Origin: Mastigias papua
Taxonomy: Eukaryota; Cnidaria; Scyphozoa; Rhizostomeae; Mastigiidae
Length of the DNA stretch: 64,000 nucleotides
Direction of reading: 5' to 3'
Assembly (NCBI GenBank): GCA_964019165.1
Contig: OZ025278.1
Span: 8,236,028-8,300,027 of the forward strand
This document shows, piece after piece, positions 45,330 to 58,474 of the stretch (the first letter of the stretch is position 1; each line of letters begins with the position of its first letter). The position numbers were made by a program, and so were the translations under genes. The notes under the pieces were generated by a model. It searched no databases. It saw only the letters and a program-made list of their open reading frames with translations, and was not told where the DNA came from.

Positions 45330-47950
45330 AGAACACGTTGAAACTTTCTCTACATATACTTCTCTTATACTCCAGCTGTGCCAACTTGCTACACTAACCA
45401 ACCAGGTGACAAATAGTTTCCACTCTCTCTCCCTGCACAGTCTACATATATGAGACTCAGAACTCCTATGAATATAGAACTTTGTAGAATTTGTTCCTAA
45501 AGTTTGTTCTTGAGCACTGCAGATCAATGCCTCTCTGCATCCCTTCATATCTCCCTTTGCAATCCAATGCCATGACCTATCCCAATCCACACCCTCTTTG
45601 TCCCTAAAAAACTGCCAATGCGTTATTTCTGTTTCCATTCCACTTCTCTGTTCTGGCTATGAAACCTTTTATACTCATTTGGCTCAATTGCTTCAGCAAC
45701 ACTAGCTATGTCTGAAAGAACGACCTTTCTCAAAAGTACCTCTCTACTGTTCAATATGTACCAACTCAAACTATTTTCCTCTCCCTTTACACAACATTCA
45801 CAACTTTTAAGCCCCCTCCCCCTCTTCTTCTTGATACGTGTATTCTTGCAATATCGCTTCTTTGGTGAAGTTCCTTGTTTATTGTCATAATTTTTCTTGT
45901 TTTTCTGTCAAGGTGTTGCTGTTCATTCGCATTCCATCCAAGTATACCTGCTCCACATCCCACGAGTGATACTGCCCATATGTTTACTGCTATTATCTTG
46001 TTCCTACCGTTCAACTTTGATCTCATAATTAGTTTAGTGCGCCTTAGGTATTCTTTTGAGAACACTTCTTTCATCTCATTCTCCTTCATCTAGTCAGCCT
46101 CTAAAATACCAATTTGTATCCTTCAAGATCAATTGCCTTAATACTTTCTCCATAACCTAGGTTTATGTCTTCACTTCCGTCTAGCTTACCTCGTTTCATG
46201 ATTGCAATATCACACTTCTTCACCCCGAATTCCATTCCAATATCATGGCTTATGACCTTTACTGTTGATAAAAGGCTATCAGTTTCAGGTTTGTTCTTCG
46301 CAAATATCTTCAGATCATCCATAAACAACAGGTGGTTGATTTTCACATCTCCAATTAGTACTCAGCTTTTGCCTTCCGCAACATCTTTGCTAATGGTATC
46401 ATGCAAATTACAAAGATCAGTGGAAAAGATTGTCTCCCTGAAAAATCCCTTTTCTAACATTTACATTTCCGAGTGACGGACCACTTGAAGTTAATTCAGT
46501 CTGCCAATTTACCATAGAGCGTTGAAGAAAAGTTGTCACATTCTGTATTAACTGTGCCAATTGCAAAAATTCGACTATCCAAGAGTGGGGTACCATGTCA
46601 TAAGGCTTCCTATAATCCACCCACGCTATTGCAAGATTCTTTTGTCGTCTCTTACTGCCATTGAGAATCATCTTGTCGATCAAAAGCTGATCTTCTGTTC
46701 CTCCGCTCTTGTTCCTACACCCTTCTCCTCTACAGGTAATATATCACTGTCCAAAAGAATCTCATAAACATAATCAGCAATTATTTCTGTCATCAACTTC
46801 CATAAAAGTGTTAGACAGGATATTAGTCTATAGTTCTCAACCACAATTCCTTTTTGTGGGTCTTTGACATAATGCCGTTCTACCAGTTGTCATCCAAACA
46901 GGCAAGGGGGCTCTGTTTTTTATTAGTTCATTCATTTGATCAGCGGTTCTATCATGCAGAGATGCCAGCTTCTTTAACTAGTAACCCTGTACACCCATCA
47001 TGTCCAGTTGCTTTCCAATTTGACAACTTCTTTACACGTTCAGTTATCATCCCCCGAGTTATTGTTATATCCTGTTGACTTACCTTATCACACTCCTCTT
47101 TCAAGTCTTTCAGCCATTGAGCATCCCTATTGTGTTGAGCCTTATTCCCCAAAATAGTTGGCCAAAATCGCTCACTTTCTGCCGCATCTGACGTTACCCC
47201 TTCAGCTCTTTTCAGTCCGTTAAATTCCCGGTATACCTTCTTCCGATCTTGTTGAAATGTTCTATTGATTTTAAATTGCTGGATTCCATTTTCATATTTC
47301 TTCAGGTTTGTTGCTTTAGCGTGTAGTCTTTGTTTACGTTCCCAATTACGGTGCTTTCTCCTTTTGTCTTAATTCGATATTTCCTATCCAGCACTTTATA
47401 CTTATCGCCCTTCTACCGCTTTTCATAATTCCCACTATTTCATCAATCATACAACTTTCCTGTTCATCTTGCACATTGCTACTTCTTACCTGCACTTCTA
47501 TATCTTCAAATCGCTAATCATTTTGTACAATTATTTCATCTAACAGTCAGCTTGTATTCTCATGTATTACACTATCATCATTCCCTTCAACACTATCACT
47601 ATTCCCTTCATCATTATCACTATTCCCTTCTAACCTTCGACAGATTTCTTCTAACTCTACAACAGTGAACCATTCATTCCTTCTTATTAGCCTAGCCTGG
47701 TCACATAGTCTTTGTTCTGTCACTATTGGTAAATTTCTCTCTTACCAGATATCATGCATCCTTTGTCTGTAACCTCGTATCGGCAGTCCATTTTCATCTG
47801 TTGGGATACTAAAAAATAGCATTCCATAATAGCAGGGGTAAATTCTCTAGTCTATTTCCTTCTGGCAGACGCTTGATGACGACCAGGCCCACTCTGCTTC
47901 CACTTACAGTCCCAGTCTCATTCACGCCGTTATCTTCATTATTTGAATTA
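45330..47950 (-). pseudogene. R2-like LINE polyprotein, degraded, copy 2
   Basis: Minus-strand order: DAQWLKDLKEECDKVSQQDI, KLSNWKATGHDGCTGLLVKE (47030), [20 protein letters not shown] (block A, 46600), [15 protein letters not shown] (46440), INHLLFMDDLKIFAKN (FMDD active site, 46330), then GRNKIIAVNIWAVSLVGCGA, SRRRGGGGL, DRSWHWIAKGDMKGCREALI and the knuckle HICRLCREREW (45450). This is the same clade as the copy at 33830-35740 but better preserved. Frameshifts lie near 46095 and 46350-46420. The N-terminal part beyond 47200 is poorly readable. Confidence 0.8.
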
Positions 47951-47999
47951 TAATTATTCATTGCACTCAAAAAGAGGATAGTGAATTTAAGGTTATACT

Positions 48000-48260
48000 G
48001 CAGCTGGTGCTTTTATCGAGACACCATCTCTAGAGAGATTGTCACCCAAGATTAAAGAGTTCTCCCTATCCACGAGACAGACTAGTCCCCGCCGGACACT
48101 AATCCGGTGTTTCATGGTCTCGGGGAGTGCTAACAGGTACTACATCTTGCTCAAGGGTGACCTGGAGGTATTTAGAGCAAAGGGTAACCTCACTATGCCA
48201 CGTCGAAACTCTACAACCGGATGCAGTTTTATGTCATACCCAGGACAAACTGTATTATTA
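48000..48260 (-). other. GC-rich leader next to R2-like LINE
   Basis: A stretch with strong local pairing (CCGGATTAGTGTCCGG on the minus strand), clearly richer in G and C than its surroundings, just upstream of the R2-like element. It may be the element's 5' untranslated region. No ribozyme fold was proved. Confidence 0.35.
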
Positions 48261-48699
48261 TAAATATTATTATTCTGGAATTGACCTTAGGATTCGAGTC
48301 TAACATACAGATCAGCAGTGATCGCAAGTTTCAAAGTATAGCTCCCTTCTTTTGGATCTGAAACATGCCTATTCTGACGTCAGATTCATTAATCCATCAA
48401 TGAGTACGCTTAGAATCATGGGTAAATCGTCTGAATCACTACTCTTAAAGCTTGATGATCTTAAAATAGACAAAACTGCCCAAAGACATGTCATTAAGAA
48501 AGTAATGAACATTGTCATAAGGTGCAGCTATTATATTTTTGCCGTCGCAACAAACCTTGGACCAATCCAGACTTGCTGAACTTTTGAGCTATTTCATATC
48601 TACACTTGTTCTTTTTCTGATACAGAGAGCCAATTGTACGCTACCTTACAGAGAGGTGTATGATTGTAAAGTAGTAAAAACTATTGAATTAAATGAAGT

Positions 48700-49053
48700 T
48701 CGGAATACTATTACTATTACTACTATTCCAATAACCACCTTGCAATGTGTAAACTTGGTAGATTGTGGAATAAGGCTTAATTCGTACAGAGATTATGATA
48801 GAAATGAATTAAGGGTAGTACTAATCGGAAGCTCAAGTCATTAGAGAATGCAGCTAGGTACAACGCTCTCAATGTTTTCAGTAATCCATGTCTTACTGAG
48901 GTCAGAAATAGTAAACTGCCACGATAGCTTAGGGAGAACAAAGCGAAGATACGGAAGAAACTTGTTTCTAGTGTGAGAAGGGATGGTATCGATTTTACTC
49001 AACAAATCAGCTATTGACCAAAACAATTCAGACATATGGTCAACATTATCCAT
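48700..49053 (-). pseudogene. R2-like RT C-terminal fragment
   Basis: Reads DHMSELFWSIADLLSKIDTI, NKFLPYLRFVLPKLSWQFTI and DLSKTWITENIESVV, then WLELPISTTL after a stop. This matches the post-RT part (YVLPKxSW-x-T-x-D-L…W-x-x-N-L) of a further non-LTR clade. No RT core is attached. Confidence 0.6.
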
Positions 49054-49277
49054 TAAGAAGGTAGATGCAACGCAGAAGAATGAAAAACATCATGAAGATA
49101 ACGAGCATTCTACGCAGAGACAAAATCAACTCATCCTCAAACTGTAAGCATATTTTAATAAGATGTCATTTCTGGAGAAATTGGAAGACAACAATCTTTA
49201 CAACATTGTAGCAATTGTTGTTCTTCCCGAAGTTTATATGTGAGGCTACTAAAATGTGAAACTATCGGTGAAGATCT

Positions 49278-49490
49278 ATGGGTTTTCTTGAAGAAAGAAT
49301 TCTAACAAATCCAAAGAAGAGACTATGGGCACCATTGAAGCGAGCCTCCATACAAACCTTCGCAGCTGCAAACAATGTTATCAAGACTGCAAAGGAGGAA
49401 AAGAACCAGTTCGTGAAGGAACATAGAGGCCTATTAGTAGTGGCAATAATTGCCAGAAGCCAAAGAAACAGGTGCTTGCAAGTCAAATGA
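49278..49490 (+). other. Unrecognised open frame
   Basis: Seventy codons with LWAPLKRASIQTFAAANNVI and LLVVAIIARSQRN. Not assigned. Its wording loosely resembles the frame at 21-245, so it may be a scrap of an unnamed repeated gene. Confidence 0.2.
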
Positions 49491-49739
49491 TGAAAAGCAG
49501 GTGTATGGTCAAGAGCAATACAGCTCGATAACTACATAAAAATTAAAGTATGAAGGTCTGGAGGAGAAATTACTATAGCAATTATGAAATCGATCATAGA
49601 CTGGACCATACCTGAAATGGTGATTCTTAAAAATACTGCACACGTCTTGGTTTTTATGTCTGATATAGTCGATTATAATCGAAAATGCACTAGAAGAAGG
49701 TAAATATTCCGACATATCGAGTGCTATTTACAGTGGTAA

Positions 49740-50340
49740 GTTGTTTTAGGCCAAGGGAAAGTCTATTAACCTGACGAAGAAAGGTAACTGCAAGCCGGCT
49801 ACAGAGTGTTATAATGCCAACAAATAGTAGAGAGCAGACTTTCACTCATGCATACGGTCAGAAGAGTCACATTTACGAGCTCAGTGCATTCGAAATTGTT
49901 CTTTACATGTCAGACAGAATATGTCTTGAAATACTTCAGAATTTACACTTTTCAGCTTAGCAATGTCAACAACTATATTTATGACTATCTCCAAAGTGCT
50001 TGTCATCATGCAACAATCGAGATAAAACAATAGAAAGCAAACCAGAAATGATAGCATAATACAACTATCTGGCTACTTTGACAAGCTAAAAATTATCTTA
50101 TTCTACTTAATGCATTCTGTAGAGTAATGTTCTTAGATTAAAATTTCATTGATAATCACTTGCTATACTATCATTTTGATTTCTTCCTTTATTACAAACA
50201 TCTGTCCTTCATGTATTTTTCAGTCGTTAGCATCCATTATGATCTTACATGGGTGTTCCCGGCCACTTGACCTGGTATTGTTTATATTCATTATGATGAA
50301 CACTGGGGTGACTTTTCATGGGACAAACTGTTGTCCTAGC
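49740..50340. other. No recognisable gene
   Basis: Short frames only on both strands. Confidence 0.5.
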
Positions 50341-50344
50341 AGAC

Positions 50345-50640
50345 CTGCTGCTTTCCACTTGTCTAAAAAATAGCTATCTGCAAAATGAAACAGTGTGACC
50401 TTAAATATCTTAATAAATTAGATTGCAATTAATCATAGAAAAGCAGATCTAGAGTAATTTTCATATGTTTGGTTGGTCAGTATTTATCTGTTAGGTATAC
50501 TCATCCATCTTTGTTAGACAGCTTTAGCTTTACCCATGTTACTTTCAGTCATTCTTCAATAGCTGTTGCTACCTATGCAATGTAAATTGTACGCAGGATA
50601 TTGCTAGAAGTGAAATCTGAAAAATTATAGTATCAAGTAT
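50345..50640 (+). repeat. Dispersed 3'-tail repeat, copy 2
   Basis: Same family as 4735-5097 and 57345-57722. It ends GAAATCTGAAAAATTATAG. Confidence 0.7.
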
Positions 50641-50904
50641 CCGTGACTACGCTAAATATCGCACAATAGATCTACTCAGTCACGCACAAAGTTTTTCCAG
50701 AAATTCAGCAATGCGAGCAATGTGAGCAATTGCTATTTTCGTCCTAACTTAGGTTTCTATATGACGAACCTCCAGCGGATGAAATTCGACCAATCAGAAA
50801 TAAACAGAGAAGACATGAAATAAACAAGATGTCAATTTTTTTGAGTCGTGACGCACTTAGGCCATCAGCTTCGTGGTGATCGGTGATAGTTTCCTCTTCT
50901 GAAT

Positions 50905-51095
50905 GGCGTGTTTCCTTTTGAGATTCTACTAGTGCTTGTAGACTACTCAAAAGCCTATAATACTGTGGCACACAATATGCTTTGGCATACGCTGACTAAG
51001 CTTGGTATACAGTACCATCTCGTTTGGACAGCAACAAACTTTAAGAAGAGGCTTAGGGTGTCATTTGGGATGACAATGGTTCAAAAGAGAGCTTC
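50905..51095 (+). pseudogene. Short LINE RT fragment
   Basis: Reads LVLVDYSKAYNTVAHNMLWH then TLTKLGIQ, which is block A of a LINE RT with the catalytic aspartate. Nothing else of the element is recognisable. Confidence 0.65.
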
Positions 51096-51099
51096 AAAT

Positions 51100-52130
51100 C
51101 TTAAAAGGTTTTAGTATAAGACTGTCTTATCTCACTAGTGCTATCTAATATTTGTAGAGGCACTATTGCGCATGTTTTTAGCTGACCAGTTAAGCCTAGC
51201 AACAATGCCGATTCTTGTCGCTTACAAAAGTTGCTATGCTCAACAGTCAACAACGCAACTAACAGCAGTCTGGATATCAGCTGATATAAGTTGAGAGCAT
51301 AAAGTACTGCTTGTCAAGGGGCTTCTTTAAGATTATCTTTCTTACAGCCCCGTAGCCTAGCGCAGGTATCCGAGCATTTTTTGCACAATGTTTTCTCGCA
51401 ATTGTTTTCGATTTGACCATTGCAAGGCTGAAGGTCACGTGCTGCATCGCAGAAGCCCATGACGTCACCTTCCCGTGATCCTGTGCGAGCTTTTGTGATC
51501 CTTGCTCATCGAAAATGCTGACCATGCAACTGAGATTGGCAACGGCGTTAGTCATTCCAAGGCTAAATTGCAAGTGAATGCCCGTGTCTTGCGGGCTATT
51601 AGAACAGCTAGTCTCTATCAAAGTAATATAGTACCAGTTGTGTTAAAAAGTAGTAACACAAAGCTGTCAAATGACTACACAATCTTAAGTCTTTTGCATC
51701 ATATGATAATATACTAGAGCGAGTATTGACTATAATGGAGGTCACATTTTTAATGCTGGGTACAGTGGTGGAAGACTATTTGAGATAAATGAGGAACTTT
51801 CTTTATCAAATTTGCTACGTTTAATAGTATTTGAAAGTAAGTAACGCTTAGAAAGTATTTCAAGCATGACCCCGCTAGCAAGGAAATTACGCTCAGGAAC
51901 TCTTTCGGTGAAATTACATTGTATAAGGACCGTCCCCTATGGAATATCGTGTTGAAATGCGTTAGATTGAAGCAGACAACTCTTGATAAATTCGTACGGA
52001 CTTAAGCCAGATATCATGGATAAAGTACTGCTATGAAGTAACTGAAATTGATTTAGCTGTAATTGAATATCTCCCAGAAGGGTACTCACTACTTCTCTAC
52101 ACGGTAGGTCCATGTAAGCAATTTGTAGCT
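51100..52130. other. No recognisable gene
   Basis: A few frames of up to 114 codons lack known motifs. No exon of WDR35 was found here. Confidence 0.5.
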
Positions 52131-52159
52131 TACCCACAAATATTAAGTCACAGTTTAGA

Positions 52160-52560
52160 GGAACCCCAAATATTGAATCTCAAAATTTTGAGAGCATAAA
52201 TATTGTAATATATTTTGGACTACTACTTACCTAAAGATTCATTGAATATCACAACTTCACATCGTTAATCTCATATCAAACTTATGTGGAGAAATATCTT
52301 AATATCATTTGTAGTGATCTTATTAATATCAATCAATAAGATTATTATTGTCATATTTATGGTATTAGAATTTTATAATTTGTTTTTCTTTTATAACTTC
52401 GTTGTCAATTCTAAGACCCCAAATATTGAATATTTCTTATGCTGTAATTCTCAAACACTACTGTAAATATTGACTTTTTTAAAAGCAGTTCTTCATATAC
52501 CCCAAATATGATTGCTTTTATAAAATCCCAGACCCCAAATATTGATATGGACCCCCCCCG
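52160..52560. repeat. Cluster of ACCCCAAATATTGA units
   Basis: The word ACCCCAAATATTGA (or close variants) occurs at about 52163, 52417, 52499 and 52531 in the same direction. The last is followed by ACCCCCCCCG. It may be parts of one decayed repeat or several copies. Confidence 0.5.
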
Positions 52561-53919
52561 TATAGAGAAGTAAGGATTACCCGTCCTGGGGAATATATTC
52601 AAGAAATGGTCCCAGAAATTCACCACTTATCCATTAAAACTGACTTTAGCCAAAACGTCGAAGTTATCGTACAAGAAAACAACCAGATCAACTATCGATT
52701 CCAGTAAAAACTACACTTACTGTCCATAAGAATTTATCGTGATTTTTAGGGCTCAGTATCAGATATTTTCAGGTATGTAAGGTCTAACAAATTTGTTTCA
52801 GTTACTTGATTCAAAATGGGTGTGACAAAGACAATGATCATGAATTAGATTTGATGATTAGCTGTTTGAGTAAAATTATCCCAAATATTTTACACAAACT
52901 ACATATCGGAAAAGAAATGTCATTGGGGAAATCTTGCGCCTCTAGAGGAAAGAGTTACATGGAAAGGATGTCTGCAAAAATTCAATACCTAAAATATGCA
53001 ACTGACCAGTTTTCAGGGTTGGAGTGATACAGCCCATTGACTTCTCAAAATGCTGGCCTTTGTTGCCCCGTTTCTTAAAAGGCGGTTCTTTAAACAAAAC
53101 CTTGCTACCAAAGTCTTAAGAAAGGTTTAGTACTGAAATGTCAGAAAAGCTAAGAAAGTTTCAGCATATAGCCAACACTAACTGTCTTCTAAAAGACAAC
53201 GTGTAGCTAACACAATTTATAGTACGCAAAGGACCACCGATGTAAACAGAAAATCAAAGGGGCTGGCTTGAAGGAAACTGCAAAGATGATAACACCCCAG
53301 AAGCAAAGCCATGCACTCCCGCTTAAAACATAGCGGTAAATCGTGTGCAACAGCTTAAAAAGAGGACATTTTAGGAACAAACTACTATTCTGGGAGTAGA
53401 ACAACAAACAACCAACGGGCCATCGAGCACTGCCTTGACCTAAAACACGAGATCGATTCGTGACTCCCTGGGGTGAATTGCTAGCCTACCAACAAAAGGA
53501 TAAAGCCTCGCTAGAATAAAGCTCCCGCATCGCGAGATGACAGTTGCTAGGGAGCAGGCACCAGCAAGCTTCAAGTTGGGTCATGGAGTACTTAGGAAAA
53601 CAACAGCAGCCGCAAAGAAAGTGGACTATCTAAGAGCAACAAAATGATAAAAATCAAATCTCTTCGTAAGCCCCGAGTAGACCCTAAGATTGACCCTGGA
53701 CAAACATCTGAGGCTAATCTGAGCAAAACCCTGGGAGGAGATCTTCCCAATACGATTGACATCACGCGGTACAGAATGGGGGGTACCGATTGGTTGAATA
53801 GCTCATTTGTATATAGGCAAACTAGTATGTATGATTATGAACAGCAAAAGGTACAAGATATGACTGGTACAAAATTTTGCTAGGAAAATATTATATTATT
53901 AGAGAAGTTTACTAGTTAC

Positions 53920-54087
53920 CTCAGCACCTCTCCATGCATTGTCGATAACAATAACATCATTTGTTGATCTTTCTTCTTCCAATAAACCAGCCAAGGCAGA
54001 AGTTGCATCCACTTTTCTTTGGCTTCCTCCATTTTCAAAGGAAGCCTTTTGGGAACTCTTTTTAACATCTTCGTGATGTGATTCAAT
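53920..54087 (-). CDS. WDR35: WDR35 exon, 168 bases
   Basis: Encodes 56 codons from IESHHEDVKKSSQ to ALAGLLEEERSTNDVIVID and NAWRGAE. This matches the SALAGLLEE…DNAWRGAE region of vertebrate WDR35. Acceptor AG is at 54089-54088 and the donor GT at 53919-53918. About 23 codons (the AYHF-type segment) should follow before exon 25657-25553, and I could not find them in the 28,262 bp between. Upstream exons were not found in 54.1-64 kb and probably lie outside the window. Confidence 0.92.
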
Positions 54088-54099
54088 CTTAATGAAAAT

Positions 54100-56860
54100 G
54101 AATCTTCAGTTCAAGCAAGAATAGGCAATACAATCAAAGAAATTGGAGGAAGCAACTTAATGATAATCGATCAAAATTACTGACATCAAGCAGGGTATAG
54201 CTCAAAAGCAATGATGATTATCCGTAATTCGTAAAAATGTGTTATATGTTACTACTATGGCCGTGCTATTAATGGGAAAAGCATCATGACACATAACCGG
54301 TTCATAAACTGTGCCTCGATTGTGAAGATTGCGATGAAAGCATGATGATTGATGCTGATGCACTTCAGTTTAAAATAAATGGAGTAAACTCCATGATATT
54401 TCAATCACGAACCTTTCCACAGACAAGTTAAGTATGGGCAATGCTGAGAAATATATAATCATATACGAATGAAAGGATCATCAGTTCCATACAAAAGTAA
54501 CAGAAATGGGCTACAATGGTGACAAACCTTCACTTACAAAATTAAGAATACCAACCAAAACTTGAAGATAAGCACGATGCCAAAAATGTAGTATTTATGC
54601 AATATGTAAGTACTATTCTTCGACAAATCCAAGAACAATGTAATAAAACCAGTAAATCAAAACTACGACACGACCCAAATTGACACGGCCAGTGTAGACA
54701 AAACCTAGCCGCTTCGTCTCAGATCCAAGCTATCGTCATTATGATCATATGGAAAATATTCCGTGAATTTAAATAAGTTAGTGGATTCAAAGTCACATTA
54801 CTTACCAAAAGCAAATATTTCGGTCAAACATGACGGCTAGTAATCCCTTCACTCCCCCCCTCCTAAAAAGATTGACGTAAAAGTTCAGTTGTTTTAGTGC
54901 CTATTGAAAGCGGTTTGACGTGTCTCCTGCGAGTAATCCCTCATAAATTAAAATTGTTCCCAAAAGGAAGTGGGGGGAGTTTGCTTCATAAGTCAAAAAG
55001 TAGTGCTCTAGTACTTTTAGCACGGGTTTCTATCTAAGGTGAATCTTTAGGGAGGGGGCTGCATTTTGAGGATTAAATCTGTTATACAGTATGGATTTCG
55101 ATGTTGCTGATCTTATTGGCCATAATGAAAATATGATACTACGGAGGGTTGGGCCCAATCAAGGGGGTGCAGCAGTATTGATGAAAAGTTCTTGGTTAGC
55201 AAGTATGTTCTCCACTGCTATACCAGTTATAAAAAGGGAATCGGTAAACTAACCTAAGGAAATGCAGTAAGGATGTTTCTGAGACAACGCAACAATCAAC
55301 ATATTATGAAATCTGCGATAGACTCTGTCCATAAAAGCAGTGTGAAGCACAATACAAAATATCCCATTGAAATAGATTGTATTCAATGCCCATTTCCCAA
55401 CGGCTTACCATTCTATTATTGCTTATGAAACTAATGGGAATTATGCAATAATTTACCGAATAAAGTAATAACGAAGTAAGTACTGCAGTGGTACTAAGTT
55501 TGAGTAAAGATGATTTAGCCGTTTGAGGAAAAGGACAGACTCTGCATGGTTTATAATGACGTAAGAAGTGATTTTAATACTACTCATGCTTATCTGCGTA
55601 AAACGGTAAACCTTAACAACAGATCAATGCAATCATGAAGGCGAATATTACTTAATATGCTAGAGGCTAATACACCTTTTGATCAATAAAATGGTCTGTG
55701 TGTCGATATACTTTCTAAATACTGTGAAACCATTGGACACAAAGAGCGTGAGTTAGACCACCTTGATTTTCATAGTTTTCTCAGCTTTGCAGTGAAAGAT
55801 TACCATTTGTTTTTTAATGGCAAACTATACGGTCAGAAAGATGGTAGAAATAATTGGCAGAAATGAACTAATTCTTGAAAATAAATATCACATGAAATGC
55901 TAGCAAAGTTCTTAGCTAATTTGCACAGGTAGTCGAGAGAATATTGAGTATAGTAGAATATGCATGATGTTATGGAGTACTGTGAATATCACCACTATAC
56001 TCCATTAAGAGTTCCGCTCAAGATGGGGGTGGAGGTGAAGAAAATGTTGAAATTCTTCAAGAGGGGGGTCAAAGCAATGATTACGGTCGATTAAACGGGG
56101 AGGGGGTATCTAAAATGGCCAAAAAATGACATAATACGTGAACGGTCCCAATCAAACTGAGAAAATGCCTTTTTGACGCTCTAGTGCAATATTTTCCTTA
56201 TAGTTTCCATAATTTTATCTTATAATTTTATTTTATAATTTTATTGATATTCCATCAAAATTTTGCAAATTATATTTGTTTTGCCAAGGCAACCTGTCTT
56301 TCAAGCGTGACCCATAGCAATAAAGTTTATCTCCCTCATGACTAATAAACACAAAATTAAGTTCCGTTGCTTTAATTCAGTAACTTGTGAGCAAAGTCTT
56401 AGATAAGTATAAACAGCAAAGATCAAAAGCCATACTGTTGAACTAACAGTATATGTCTAATTAGCAAAATGTTGGATACGTACATTTTCGAGGGTTATTA
56501 ACCTATCATAGTGCAGTCAAGGGCGAAAGCGATAATATAGTATACTAAGAAAGGATTGCTGAATAAAAATATCTTCAAAGTTCAACATGTTCACATATTT
56601 TCCGTATAGTATGGTAGGATATTTCAGAAGGTTTGAACATTGGCCATTCAGACATTTCTATCTTATGGCAGGGTAGGGATTTTGCAGAATTTTACTGAAA
56701 CTCAACTGTGTCAACTGCAATCTAATTTTCAGTTAGAAACGCAATTTAATTACATCAGGTTCACCTACTTAAAGCAGCAGCGTATTGTCAAAAATTAAGA
56801 CCTTCGTGAATATATAACAAAGGAGCCCCAAAGAAAGGGCAAAATGTTCTGCTTCTCATC
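54100..56860. other. WDR35 intron with G-run repeats, no gene
   Basis: No coding motif was found on either strand. G-rich or C-rich patches (for example GGGGGGAG near 54965, GGGAGGGGGC near 55050, GGGGAGGGGG near 56097) recall the C/G-run MITE family but lack clear ends. Confidence 0.5.
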
Positions 56861-56869
56861 AGGATGTTA

Positions 56870-57207
56870 CCCTTAATTTCCTAATAAACGAGGGGGAAAT
56901 TTCTTAATTTTTCACATATTTTCCGACCCCCGGGAGCTTTTTATGGCCCCCCGTTTATTAACTCTAAAGGAATGAAAGCTGGTTTGGAGGTTTTTTCAAT
57001 GAGAGAAGAAATTTCTTCTTTCACGAAGTGATAGTGTTGCTTTCGCCAATAGAATGTGTCTTTTTATGTTTGACAGAAGCGACTAAAACAGTTAAATTGC
57101 CATAACATATTAGAGATACTTCCGACCCCCCTCCCCCGGTTATTAAGGCCCTCAGTTATCTAGACTTTAGAAATATTTCCGATCCCCGTTTATTAGGAAC
57201 CTGACAG
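56870..57207. mobile_element. TA-flanked C-run MITE, copy 3 (338 bp)
   Basis: TA stands outside both ends (56868-56869 and 57208-57209). The left end CCTTAATTTCCTAATAAACG is mirrored by CGTTTATTAGGAACCTGACAG. Inside are TTCCGACCCCCGGGAG, CCCCCCGTTTATTAA and TCCGACCCCCCTCCCCC. This is the shortest and cleanest copy of the family, and it is non-coding. Confidence 0.75.
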
Positions 57208-57344
57208 TACGCTTCTAATAAGCAATGTGCATCAATGAGAAAATCTTCACTTTCAAAGTAGTTTCATTTCAAACTAAAACTCAAAATGGTTCAAAAATTT
57301 TCCTAGAACATGCTAATTACTACATAACAAATGTTTTAAAGACC

Positions 57345-57722
57345 TCGATGAGACGGCAAAGTTCATTTTTCTGCTACAAAATGACCAAATTTGCGATCAA
57401 CATATATTTCAGTTTATAACTAAGTGCCTAAAAAATAGCTGTTCGCAGAATGAAAAACGTGATCTTTAATACCTTAATAACTTAGATCGCAGTTAATCAT
57501 AGAAGAGTAGATTTAGAGCATTTTTTTTGTTTTTTTTATTCATGTTTGCGTTTTTTTGTTTGGTTGGTCAGTATTTATTTGATATACTCATTCTTGTTTG
57601 TTAGACAATTTTAGCTCTAACCATGTTACGTTTACATTTTGTTATTCTTCAATAGCTGTTGTTACCTATGCGATGTAAATTGTACGTAGGCTATTATTAG
57701 AAATAAAATCTGAAATCTGAAA
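57345..57722 (+). repeat. Dispersed 3'-tail repeat, copy 3
   Basis: Closest to copy 1: GGCAAAGTTCATTTTTCTGC, GATGTAAATTGTACGTAGGC and the tail AAATCTGAAATCTGAAA. A T-rich run near 57520-57560 is a local expansion. Confidence 0.75.
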
Positions 57723-57984
57723 ATCATATCACATTGGTCATATAACAAAACTGCGTAGTCTCTATTATACGGTGAATACCGCAAGACAAAGAAGTAGATG
57801 TTAAGGGCATGGTACAATACAATTCCCTGAGACTACTACTTGCTGGAGTGCCTCTCCACTTCATTTACCCTTTCCGTGCCCTCAAGTCGCGCTCCCTTTA
57901 TCTCCAGGAGGATATTCTGAGGATATTCCTCGTTGATTCATTTGATATCTTGTGATATTCGTGGTTTAACAACATATTTTGCGT

Positions 57985-58428
57985 TGGAAAGATTGTTGGT
58001 ACTACAGAACTTTTATTATAGTACGAAAAAGCGGGAACATTCTTTCAGCATACTGAAAGCCGTTTTTGTGCGACACTCGTAAGAATAAATCACTGGACAA
58101 CATCTCATTACAATCCAGAATGCGCTAAAACAAATACAGAGGACAATTTTCGGACCATTGCGCAAGCAAGATCGTCCTTTCATTTAAGTGTCTTGGAATC
58201 AGTTCACATTAAGACTCAAAGCCAAGTCTTAAGTAAACAAAAAGAGTTTATTTCTTACTTGGACTCTTCAAGTAAACAATGATGAATAGGTACCAAGAGG
58301 CCAATCATATGGCTAACTGGACACATTGTTCAATATATCACGTGTACCCGCATCTGGCTATATATTTGAGTTCATCTTTCGGTCGTTATCCGACGTCTCA
58401 TACTCTGACGAGTGTCCGACAAAAGAGC

Positions 58429-58474
<46 letters not shown>

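Noticed and set aside
54780..54840. Exon-like open stretch with a GTAAG donor on the minus strand
   Set aside because: The short peptide does not match any WDR35 segment I know, and upstream reading meets a stop.
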